Shown here: piece by piece, positions 1 through 5,006 of the stretch | Layout: each line of letters opens with the position of its first letter | How positions within the stretch are numbered: the stretch's first letter is position 1 | Source: an uncultured Bacteroidota bacterium | Lineage (GTDB): Bacteria > Bacteroidota > Bacteroidia > Bacteroidales > P3 | Assembly: GCA_902766265.1 (NCBI GenBank) | Contig: CACXCY010000246.1 | Location: 1 to 5,775, forward strand | Direction: 5' to 3' | DNA: 5,775 nucleotides | The notes under the pieces: generated by a model | The model's input: only the letters and a program-made list of their open reading frames with translations | Database searches by the model: none | What the model was told of the DNA's origin: nothing | Position numbers and translations under genes: made by a program

Positions 1-1
1 C

Positions 2-550
2 AAATACATCAGCGGCGAAGTGAATCGTCAGGCGTACCTCGAGACGGCCATCCGATGGATTTCCGACGGCAATATCGAACCCTATATGGCCAAACATCAG
101 CACGACGGCAACGCGGTGGCCCTGTGGAACCATTTCAGCAACGTCATCAATTGGGCAAAAGCCATCTTCCCCAAGTACCGCAAGGAGATGAAGGGTGTGG
201 ATCGAGGTGTGCTCTACAAGAAGCACCATGAGACCGACCACGACATACACGCGTTGGAAAACGAGGTTGCCCGACTGATGCAGGACAGCGACGTGCAGCG
301 AAAGAGGGGCATCTATGAATATGTTCTGGACGGCGACGAGCGCCACCTCGACCTGCGGGCTTTCGACGACAACACCAAACGAGAGGTCTATGAGCGCCAA
401 CTGGGTGTCTGCCCCATTTGCGAAAACCACTTTGCCATTGAGGAGATGGAGGCCGACCACATCACCCCATGGTGCAAGGGTGGCCGTACCATTGCTGATA
501 ACTGCCAGATGCTCTGCCGCGATTGTAACCGCAAAAAGAGTGGCAAATAG
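2..550 (+). CDS. C-terminal part of DUF262 / HNH endonuclease-type protein (5' end outside window)
   Basis: The frame is open from base 2, so 182 residues plus a TAG stop are visible and the true start lies upstream. The GTG at 20 sits inside a continuous coding frame and is not a convincing start. The last 50 or so residues form an HNH nuclease fold: a CPIC zinc knuckle (codons near 410-421), then EADHITPW with the HNH Asp-His pair, an Asn in DNCQMLC, and a second CRDC knuckle just before a basic tail. The preceding region, with an NRQAYLETAIRWI helix and a KEMKGVD segment, matches my memory of the C-terminal half of DUF262 proteins that carry a C-terminal HNH module. Family knowledge: DUF262 is a ParB-like nucleotide-hydrolysing domain, also found in GmrS/GmrD-type modification-dependent restriction enzymes, so a role in defence against foreign DNA is plausible. 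The DUF262 N-terminus itself is not visible, so this assignment rests on the tail. All HNH metal and zinc ligands appear intact. Confidence 0.85.
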   Translation, partial: KYISGEVNRQAYLETAIRWISDGNIEPYMAKHQHDGNAVALWNHFSNVINWAKAIFPKYRKEMKGVDRGVLYKKHHETDHDIHALENEVARLMQDSDVQRKRGIYEYVLDGDERHLDLRAFDDNTKREVYERQLGVCPICENHFAIEEMEADHITPWCKGGRTIADNCQMLCRDCNRKKSGK

Positions 551-581
551 CGACAAAAGGGGGCATAAGGAATAGGGCTGG

Positions 582-725
582 CTACATATAGTGTATCATT
601 CCGGCCAGCTGCTCAAAATAGTCGTTGCTCCAAATATCGAGTTCGCGGGGAGCTTGCACAAATGGCTGCACGTCGATTGCTTTGCCACATATATAGTCAT
701 TTCTGTTCCAGATGCAAATATACAT
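582..725 (-). CDS. Doubtful 47-codon small ORF, unrecognised
   Basis: An ATG-initiated frame of 47 codons ends in TAG on the minus strand. Its second half (starting KAIDVQPFVQAPRELD, then a DYFEQL segment) has a natural-looking amino acid mix with Trp, acidic and hydrophobic residues. I do not recognise a family. Against it: there is no Shine-Dalgarno, the candidate -7 box (715-722) lies downstream of the ATG so that promoter could not serve this start, and the other two frames are also open for 25-34 codons from nearby ATGs. It could be a small protein, the relic of a larger gene, or chance. Confidence 0.25.
   Translation of the reverse strand: MYICIWNRNDYICGKAIDVQPFVQAPRELDIWSNDYFEQLAGMIHYM
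715..722 (-). promoter_or_regulatory. Candidate Bacteroidetes -7 box (TATATTTG) on the minus strand
   Basis: Read on the minus strand this is TATATTTG followed by CA, a match to TAnnTTTG. No clean TTTG -33 element is found 19-21 bases upstream; that position falls inside the inverted repeat at 731-765. Transcription would start near 709 and run left, towards 582. Evidence is the -7 box only. Confidence 0.3.
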
Positions 726-730
726 ATTTT

Positions 731-765
731 GTACAGATAAACGAGAAAAAGTCGTTTTTCTGTAC
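731..765. promoter_or_regulatory. 14-bp inverted repeat, possible operator
   Basis: GTACAGATAAACGA (731-744) and TCGTTTTTCTGTAC (752-765) are reverse complements except for one position, separated by a 7-base A-rich spacer. The outer GTACAG/CTGTAC half-sites are perfect. The repeat lies immediately upstream of a minus-strand -7 box, covering where the -33 element would be, which is where a repressor of that transcript would bind. It has no following T tract in either direction, so a terminator is less likely. The regulator is unknown. Confidence 0.5.
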
Positions 766-901
766 GAGGTTTGTATTTTTCACATTAGGTGTTGTAGTCA
801 TCCATACTCATAGTGCAACCTTGTAGATTACTCTGTGGTTTGCCGATTTGGGTTGTCATGGGAGTATCTATCACATGGTAGAATTCATGTGACCATGCCC
901 G
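766..901. other. Intergenic stretch without a supported gene
   Basis: No promoter or convincing ORF is seen. It contains a short perfect dyad, TCACATG (871-877) and CATGTGA (886-892) around an 8-base spacer, flanked by CATGG (857-861) and CCATG (893-897), so the region can form a further small hairpin just before the terminator at 902. Confidence 0.4.
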
Positions 902-934
902 GAGCGGAGCCCGTCGTGGGTTCCGCTCTTTTTT
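902..934 (+). terminator. Rho-independent terminator
   Basis: GAGCGGAGCCC (902-912) pairs with GGGTTCCGCTC (918-928) over 11 bp with one G-U pair, a GTCGT loop, and a run of six T (929-934). The T tract is on the + side only, so it stops rightward transcripts. The nearest + gene is the HNH protein, which ends about 350 bases earlier. It shields the convergent minus-strand nfeD gene from rightward read-through. Confidence 0.85.
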
Positions 935-961
935 GGATGATATTTTAGCAACAAACAGTTT

Positions 962-2323
962 CTATGCTTTGACGACGACAAGGGTGTTGTTCTCGTAGGC
1001 GGTGACACGCACTTTCTCGCCTTTCTCGACGTATGCTACGGCGCACATGGCGTCGTAGGTGCGGTCGCCGATGGTCACTTTCCCTGCGGGTCTCAGGATG
1101 GTGGCGGCGACGCCTTCGGCTCCAATGAGCGAGGCACTCCGGCTTTCCGCCACGGTGTACCCTTCGGCGTTGTCCTGCACGGTGTTGAGCGCAAGGCCGC
1201 CAAACATGTTGCTCTCAAACAGTTTCTTGCAGAGCCACATGGACAGGGGCAACGCTATCATCAGCGCCACCAGCACGGTGAGGAAACTTTCGCCGATGGT
1301 GATGGTGGGGATGTGCGAGAAGTCGAACCCGATGTTGTTGATAAGACTGAACGCCAGTCCTGTCACCACGCAGCAGATGCCTGTCACTCCTGCCACCCCG
1401 AAGCCGGGGATGACGAACAGCTCCACGATTATCAGCACGACGCCGGCGATGAACAGCAGTATCTCCCAATAGGCGGCGAGGCCTTCAAGATAGAGCGGCG
1501 CAAAATAGAGCAGCGCGCCGGCGATGGCGATGATGAGCGGCAACCCGATGCCTGGGGACTGCAACTCGAAATAGATGCCGCCGATGATGAGCATGATGAG
1601 GATGCCGCTGACCACGGGGCTTACAAGGAATCCGATTATCTTGTCGATGACCGAATAGCGCTGTTCGCGGATGACGTATTTCTCTATGCCGGCGTGCTTC
1701 AGGACGGCGGTGACGGTGTCGCATACGGCTTCGCAGTAGTGGTGGCGGATGGCTTCCTGGGTGGTGAAGGTGAGCACTTTGCCGCTGTCGCTGATGCCGG
1801 GTATGTGGATGTCTGGGTCCACCATGGCTTCGGCGATGTCGGGTCGGCGGCCCCGTGTTTCGGCGGTGGAGCGCATCAGGGAGCGCATATAGCTCTGGTA
1901 TTTGTCGGGCTGCACCTCGCCGTTCTGGTTTACCACGGTGGCGGCGCCGATGGAGCCGCCTTCATGCATATAGATGGAGTCGCAGGCGATGCTGATCAGG
2001 GCACCGGCGGAGGCGGCGTTGTTGTTGATGTAGGCGTAGACGGGCACGGGCGACTGCAGGAACGCGGTGCGTATCTTGTCGGCGTGCTCCAGCTCACCGC
2101 CGTAGGTGTTGATTTCCACCACGACGACGTTGGCTTTCCAGCGGCTGGCTTCGTCCATGGCTTTCTCCACGCGCAGCGATGCCGGCTTGGCGATGTTCTC
2201 GTCAATCTTGAAATAATAGACCTTGGCCGACTTTTTCGGCACGGCGGTGAAGGGGGTGACTGGCGATTGCGCCCACAGCAGCGACGGCAATAGCAGCAAC
2301 AATGTGAGGATGGTACGTTTCAT
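962..2323 (-). CDS. nfeD: NfeD-like membrane-bound ClpP-class serine protease
   Basis: The 453-residue protein has the long NfeD layout. A signal peptide (residues 1-18, MKRT then a Leu-rich core ending near WAQ) leads into a ClpP/SppA-like protease domain (about 33-215). This has a GG oxyanion-type motif in INTYGGE (71-77), the likely nucleophile Ser105 in NNAASAGAL, and a candidate general base Lys141 in QPDKY, matching the Ser-Lys dyad known for the archaeal homologue PH1510. About five membrane segments follow (229-251, 258-278, 284-303, 306-328, 346-365) with the family signatures FELQSPG and ELFVIPGFG, then an OB-fold-like NfeD domain (about 397-453). The role is proteolysis at the membrane, usually with a stomatin/flotillin partner. 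I chose ATG at 2323 over the in-frame start at 2365 because the -7 box (2345-2352) lies between them and the signal peptide begins there. No flotillin gene follows it here. Confidence 0.92.
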   Translation of the reverse strand: MKRTILTLLLLLPSLLWAQSPVTPFTAVPKKSAKVYYFKIDENIAKPASLRVEKAMDEASRWKANVVVVEINTYGGELEHADKIRTAFLQSPVPVYAYINNNAASAGALISIACDSIYMHEGGSIGAATVVNQNGEVQPDKYQSYMRSLMRSTAETRGRRPDIAEAMVDPDIHIPGISDSGKVLTFTTQEAIRHHYCEAVCDTVTAVLKHAGIEKYVIREQRYSVIDKIIGFLVSPVVSGILIMLIIGGIYFELQSPGIGLPLIIAIAGALLYFAPLYLEGLAAYWEILLFIAGVVLIIVELFVIPGFGVAGVTGICCVVTGLAFSLINNIGFDFSHIPTITIGESFLTVLVALMIALPLSMWLCKKLFESNMFGGLALNTVQDNAEGYTVAESRSASLIGAEGVAATILRPAGKVTIGDRTYDAMCAVAYVEKGEKVRVTAYENNTLVVVKA

Positions 2324-2344
2324 ATATCGACTTTTAACAACATA

Positions 2345-2352
2345 CAAAGGTA
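2345..2352 (-). promoter_or_regulatory. -7 box for nfeD (TACCTTTG)
   Basis: On the minus strand the sequence reads TACCTTTG, a full match to TAnnTTTG, placed so that transcription starts roughly 15 bases before the nfeD ATG. A recognisable TTTG -33 element is not seen at the proper distance. Confidence 0.6.
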
Positions 2353-2383
2353 CAACTAATTTCACAAATAGCGGATATTTTTG

Positions 2384-2391
2384 TACTTTTG
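2384..2391 (+). promoter_or_regulatory. -7 box for the GNAT-mltG unit (TACTTTTG)
   Basis: TACTTTTG followed by CA matches TAnnTTTG. A weak -33 (TTTC at 2360-2363) lies 20 bases upstream. The predicted start is about 16 bases before the ATG at 2413. It is divergent from, and overlaps the upstream footprint of, the nfeD promoter. Confidence 0.65.
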
Positions 2392-2412
2392 CATTTTCTT
2401 TAACAACAAGGT

Positions 2413-2925
2413 ATGCAAAACAGACAAGTGACGCTCAGGGCTTTGGAACCTGCCGATGTGGATGCCGTCTATCGTTGGGAGAACGACCCTGCGGTGTGGC
2501 AGCACGGTGTGGCGCACACGCCGTTCTCGCGGCATGCCCTTGCCCAGTACATAGCGGATTGCGGGCAGGCCGATATCTACACGGCCAAGCAGTTGCGGCT
2601 CATGGCTATGGACGGCGTCGTGGCTGTGGGATGTGTGGACCTTTTCGATTTCGACCCCTATCACCGTCGTGCCGGCGTGGGGCTGCTCGTCGACCAGGCG
2701 TTGCGTCATCAGGGCTACGGAAGGGCTATACTGGAGGCGTTGCTCGACTTCGCCCGTCAGCATCTGCAGCTGCATCTGGTGTACTGCGATGTGGCTGCCG
2801 ACAACGTGCCCAGCCGACGCCTTTTTGAAGGGGCTGGGTTCGAGCGCTGCGGCCTTCGGCACCAATGGTTGCATGCCTCCGACGGATGGACCGACGCCGT
2901 CGTCTACCAAAAAATACTCTCATGA
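2413..2925 (+). CDS. GNAT-family N-acetyltransferase (RimL/SpeG-like)
   Basis: A 170-residue single-domain acetyltransferase that would transfer acetyl from acetyl-CoA to an amino group; the substrate cannot be told from sequence. The N-terminus VTLRALEPADVDAVYRWEND is the usual RimJ/RimL opening. The strand DLFDFDPYHRRAGVGLLV (77-93) leads into the acetyl-CoA pyrophosphate loop HQGYGRA (99-105), a Q-x-x-G-x-G/A motif. The NVPSRRLFEGAGF segment (131-143) is the C-terminal helix and strand typical of the fold. Length is normal. It starts about 20 bases after a -7 box and its TGA overlaps the ATG of mltG by two bases within ATGA, so the two are probably translationally coupled. The pairing with mltG is one I recall from other Bacteroidales. 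Confidence 0.92.
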   Translation: MQNRQVTLRALEPADVDAVYRWENDPAVWQHGVAHTPFSRHALAQYIADCGQADIYTAKQLRLMAMDGVVAVGCVDLFDFDPYHRRAGVGLLVDQALRHQGYGRAILEALLDFARQHLQLHLVYCDVAADNVPSRRLFEGAGFERCGLRHQWLHASDGWTDAVVYQKILS

Positions 2926-3965
2926 AAAAGAAGAAAGCATCCACCGGCCGTCGCACACTCATCGTCGTGGCCGTTTGGGCGGTTGCCGTCGCTGTTGTGG
3001 CTCTTTTCGGCCGTTATGTACTGCGCCACCAGCAGCTGCCCATCGATAGGGCGGCTGTCGTCTGTGTGCCTACGGGCAGCAGCTACGAGGCACTCTGCGA
3101 CACGTTGCGGGCCCACAACTGCATCGCCGACGAGGCCATGTTCCAAAGCATGGCGCGTGTGCGTAAACTCAACAAGCACGTGAAGCCCGGTCGCTACGAG
3201 TTCCATCCGGGCATGAGCACCATGCGGGTGGTCAACAAGCTCTATTATGGCAACCAGGACGCCATGAAGATAACCATCGGACGTCATCGTACCAAAGAGT
3301 CGCTCTGCCGTTTTGTGGGCAGCAAGCTGGAGATGAGCTCCGACTCGTTGCTGGCGGTGCTCAACAGCGAAGCCATCACGGCACAGTACGGTTTCACTCC
3401 CACCACCATACTCGGCATCTTTGTGCAGAACACCTACGATGTCTACTGGAACGTGACCCCCGAGAAGTTTCTGGAGCGCATGGCCAAGGAATACGACCGC
3501 TATTGGACGGGTGTGCGCAAGGGCGAATGCGATGCCTTGGGGCTCACGCCGCAGGAGGTTGTCGCGCTGGCGTCGATAGTGGAGGAGGAGACCAACTGCG
3601 ACAGCGAGAAACCGACCATCGCCAGCGTCTATCTCAACCGGTTGCGCAAGGGGATGCCCCTGCAGGCCGACCCGACGGTCAAATACGCCGTGGGCGACTT
3701 CACCCTGCGGCGCATCCTGCACAGGCATCTGGCTGTGGAGAGCCCTTACAATACCTATCTGCACCGTGGCCTGCCGCCAGGCCCCATCTGCCTGCCGGGC
3801 ACGGCGAGCATCGACGCCGTGTTGGCCAACATGAAGACGGATTATCTCTATTTCTGTGCCAAGGAGGACTTCTCGGGCAGGCACAACTTTGCTGCGACAC
3901 CCGCGCAGCATGCCGCCAATGCCCAGCGTTTCCACCAGGCCCTGGACGCCCGCGGAATCAAGTAG
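2922..3965 (+). CDS. mltG: Endolytic peptidoglycan transglycosylase MltG
   Basis: A 347-residue single-pass inner-membrane lytic transglycosylase (YceG family) that cleaves nascent glycan strands in the periplasm and is thought to set strand ends during elongation. A basic start (MKKKKASTGRR) precedes one membrane helix (about 12-30). A LysM-like region follows (about 44-110, with VPTGSSYEAL and KPGRYEFHPGMS). The catalytic domain carries ASIVEEET with the likely catalytic Glu221 (equivalent to Glu218 of E. coli MltG), then YLNRLRKGMPLQADPTVKYA (237-256) and the hallmark SPYNTY / GLPPGPICLPG stretch (274-293), and near the end YFCAKEDFSGRHNF. An in-frame start exists at 2865, inside the GNAT gene, but ATG at 2922 directly precedes the basic and membrane signal and gives the ATGA overlap. 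All family hallmarks are intact. Confidence 0.96.
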   Translation: MKKKKASTGRRTLIVVAVWAVAVAVVALFGRYVLRHQQLPIDRAAVVCVPTGSSYEALCDTLRAHNCIADEAMFQSMARVRKLNKHVKPGRYEFHPGMSTMRVVNKLYYGNQDAMKITIGRHRTKESLCRFVGSKLEMSSDSLLAVLNSEAITAQYGFTPTTILGIFVQNTYDVYWNVTPEKFLERMAKEYDRYWTGVRKGECDALGLTPQEVVALASIVEEETNCDSEKPTIASVYLNRLRKGMPLQADPTVKYAVGDFTLRRILHRHLAVESPYNTYLHRGLPPGPICLPGTASIDAVLANMKTDYLYFCAKEDFSGRHNFAATPAQHAANAQRFHQALDARGIK

Positions 3966-4269
3966 CGGGTTGATTAATATGCCGCAAAGTGTTGTGGTTG
4001 TTGCTGGTCGAGCTTACAGGATTTCGCGTTTTTTGTGATAACGTGAGTCCGGATTCGCTTTCGGCGGGGCGCCCCCCCTCTATAGTTTAAGATTTAAGAA
4101 AATTTACTGCAGACACAGCGTAAGCGCATCAAAAAAGATGTATATATGCATCAGATTTCCAATAATGTGATGTTTGTTCATTGTTTTGACGGACAATTCT
4201 ATGGCGATTTTCTATCTGCTTTTTGTGGCAATTTGGCCGAGTGTTTGGGGTCAGCTGGACTTGTGGTTG
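3966..4269. other. Gene-free stretch after mltG
   Basis: Composition drops here from the GC-rich left part to AT-rich sequence. It contains a perfect 10-bp GC palindrome GGGGCGCCCC (4066-4075) followed by a C run, a near-palindrome GATGTATATATGCATC (4137-4152), and no clear T-tract terminator for mltG. A 49-codon ORF (4170-4319, +) is present but runs out of frame-periodic sense into the 11-base repeats and is not annotated as a gene. Confidence 0.4.
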
Positions 4270-4313
4270 AACCGAAACACAACCGAGACTCAACCGAAAC
4301 TCAACCGAAACTC
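4270..4313. repeat. Tandem 11-base repeat array A (4 units of AACCGAAACTC)
   Basis: Four head-to-tail 11-mers: AACCGAAACAC (4270), AACCGAGACTC (4281), AACCGAAACTC (4292) and AACCGAAACTC (4303). The last two are identical and the others differ by one base each. The 11-base period is close to one DNA helical turn and does not conserve a reading frame, so it is not coding-driven. Confidence 0.9.
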
Positions 4314-4314
4314 A

Positions 4315-4358
4315 GTTAGAGTCATGTTAGACCCATGTTAGGCCCAAGTTAGGCTCAT
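4315..4358. repeat. Tandem 11-base repeat array B (4 units of GTTAGRCYCAT)
   Basis: Four head-to-tail 11-mers: GTTAGAGTCAT (4315), GTTAGACCCAT (4326), GTTAGGCCCAA (4337) and GTTAGGCTCAT (4348), with a decayed fifth ATTAAGGCCAA (4359-4369). It starts one base after array A with the same period but a different unit, and ends about 13 bases before the -33 element of the next promoter. Confidence 0.88.
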
Positions 4359-4382
4359 ATTAAGGCCAAGAAGCACTTTTGT

Positions 4383-4414
4383 TTTGGCTGGATAAGAAAT
4401 AATGTGTACTTTTG
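4383..4414 (+). promoter_or_regulatory. Consensus Bacteroidetes promoter (TTTG, 20-base spacer, TACTTTTG)
   Basis: TTTG at 4383-4386 and TACTTTTG at 4407-4414 are separated by 20 bases, matching TTTG-N19-21-TAnnTTTG. Transcription should begin near 4420, 280 bases before the next start codon, so the product is either a free small RNA or a long leader. Confidence 0.8.
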
Positions 4415-4419
4415 CACCA

Positions 4420-4639
4420 TAAAACCAAACGACATTAATGACATAAACAACAATATTGTAGAATAATAACATAGCGTTTGCTATTTGTCCCGACCACACT
4501 GAAACGTAGGAAATTTCATTTTGGTTACTTTTACGGAAGGCAAAAGCAGATGCTCGCCGAGAAGCGAGCATTTTGTCTATCCGTAAGAGGTTTTTCCTAC
4601 GACCGCAGTGTGGAGACGAGATTGCTCGCCTTCTTTTTT
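4420..4639 (+). ncRNA. Candidate structured small RNA or long 5' leader, unrecognised
   Basis: A consensus promoter ends at 4414 and a terminator-like hairpin ends at 4639, bounding about 220 nt with no credible ORF. After an A-rich 5' tail there is a 5-bp hairpin (4471-4475/4480-4484). Then a long nested stem follows: CCACACTG/CAGTGTGG (4494-4501/4606-4613), CGTAGGAAA/TTTCCTACG (4505-4513/4593-4601), CTTTTACGGA/TCCGTAAGAG (4528-4537/4580-4589, one G-U), GGCAAA/TTTGTC (4539-4544/4572-4577, one G-U) and ATGCTCGC/GCGAGCAT (4550-4557/4564-4571) closed by a 6-base loop. That is about 40 pairs in 120 nt with small internal loops, apart from one 14-nt asymmetric bulge (4514-4527). I do not recognise an RNA family. 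6S RNA was considered because of the long hairpin with a bulge, but the 5' tail is unpaired. Exact ends are inferred. Confidence 0.6.
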
Positions 4640-4640
4640 G
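4612..4640 (+). terminator. Probable rho-independent terminator of the structured RNA
   Basis: GGAGACGAG (4612-4620) pairs with CTCGCCTTC (4625-4633) over 9 positions with one A-C mismatch and one G-U, ATTG loop, followed by TTTTTTG (4634-4640). It shares two bases with the base of the long stem. The mismatch makes it moderate, so partial read-through into the HTH gene is possible. Confidence 0.55.
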
Positions 4641-4698
4641 TTTGCGGTCGTTGGACTAATTTGAGGATTCGGTAGCCAAGCGCACAAATGGCACTACT

Positions 4699-4926
4699 AT
4701 GCAGATACATATAGGCAACCTTATCCGCGAAGAGTTGCGCCGTCAAGGCCACACAAACCAATGGCTCGCCGACCAGCTGAGTGTAGAGCGCAGTACTGTT
4801 CAGCGCTTATTCAACAAACCATCGATTGACACTCAGCAACTGTTACGTGTCAGTAAAATACTTGGTAAAGACATGTTTGCATACTATTCTCAGGCCTTTT
4901 GGGGTGTGGCAGATGATGCCACGTAG
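4699..4926 (+). CDS. Small XRE-type helix-turn-helix DNA-binding protein
   Basis: The 75-residue protein is nearly all helix-turn-helix. It opens IGNLIREELRRQGHTNQWLA, then DQLSVERSTVQRLFNKPSID (recognition helix around VERSTVQRLFN) and TQQLLRVSKILGKDMFAYYS, the usual four- to five-helix Xre/Cro arrangement, followed by a short tail. There is no effector or dimerisation domain. The type is common in Bacteroidales as a stand-alone small regulator or phage/plasmid-like repressor, so it probably binds a short dyad. No Shine-Dalgarno precedes the ATG. A weak promoter could be TTTG (4637-4640) with TAATTTG (4657-4663), but the spacing is too short, so it may depend on read-through from 4414. Its target is unknown; the dyads at 4919-4943 and 4965-4976 between it and the lipoprotein gene are candidates. 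Confidence 0.88.
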   Translation: MQIHIGNLIREELRRQGHTNQWLADQLSVERSTVQRLFNKPSIDTQQLLRVSKILGKDMFAYYSQAFWGVADDAT

Positions 4927-4943
4927 CAATATCTGCTACATGG
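4919..4943. promoter_or_regulatory. Dyad at the end of the HTH gene (hairpin or operator)
   Basis: GTAGCA (4923-4928) and TGCTAC (4934-4939) are perfect complements around ATATC, extended by CCA/TGG across one mismatch. It covers the HTH stop codon. No good T tract follows (only TTATTG), so it is a weak terminator at best; an operator or mRNA 3' end stabiliser is equally possible. Confidence 0.4.
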
Positions 4944-4962
4944 TTATTGACAATATTATTCG

Positions 4963-4976
4963 TAATTTTGCAAAAT
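4963..4976 (+). promoter_or_regulatory. -7 box for the lipoprotein gene, embedded in a 12-bp palindrome
   Basis: TAATTTTG (4963-4970) matches TAnnTTTG; no TTTG -33 lies at the right distance, though TTGACA occurs at 4947-4952. The perfect palindrome ATTTTGCAAAAT (4965-4976) overlaps the -7 box, so a protein bound there would block it. The predicted transcript start is about 30 bases before the ATG at 5007. Confidence 0.5.
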
Positions 4977-4991
4977 AATAACAAAAACATC

Positions 4992-4998
4992 AAAGGAG
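4992..4998 (+). promoter_or_regulatory. Strong Shine-Dalgarno AAAGGAG
   Basis: AAAGGAG ends 8 bases before the ATG at 5007. The other genes in the window lack one, so this is unusual here. It settles the start at 5007 rather than the in-frame ATG at 4947, which would lie upstream of the -7 box. Confidence 0.8.
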
Positions 4999-5006
4999 TT
5001 TTTATC

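Noticed and set aside
785..961. Frame continuing 59 codons past the nfeD TAG, including a 24-codon ATG ORF
   Set aside because: The protein already ends at the normal NfeD C-terminus, and the extension runs through the + strand terminator stem; an open run of this length is not rare enough by chance.
1313..2293. 326-codon + strand ORF opposite nfeD
   Set aside because: Antisense shadow of a GC-rich gene with clear family motifs; its translation is low-complexity, rich in Gly, Asp, Val and His.
2904..3935. 343-codon minus-strand ORF opposite mltG
   Set aside because: Antisense to an intact, recognisable mltG; no family features and no promoter.
4170..4319. 49-codon + strand ORF running into the 11-base repeats
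   Set aside because: No ribosome site or promoter, last third encoded by repeats with a non-triplet period, no recognised family.
4270..4369. CRISPR array
   Set aside because: Units are 11 bases with no spacers between them; this is a simple tandem repeat.
4494..4613. Long stem as a MITE or transposon remnant
   Set aside because: No target-site duplication flanks the arms, internal loops and G-U pairs suit an RNA fold, and it sits between promoter and terminator; not fully excluded.
4420..4640. Retron msr-msd RNA
   Set aside because: The long hairpin fits loosely, but no reverse transcriptase gene is seen in the window and the flanking short inverted repeats typical of retrons are not evident.
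4338..4675. Overlapping ORFs on both strands through the structured RNA
   Set aside because: They cross the promoter, the long stem and the terminator; the sequence is better explained by base pairing than by coding.
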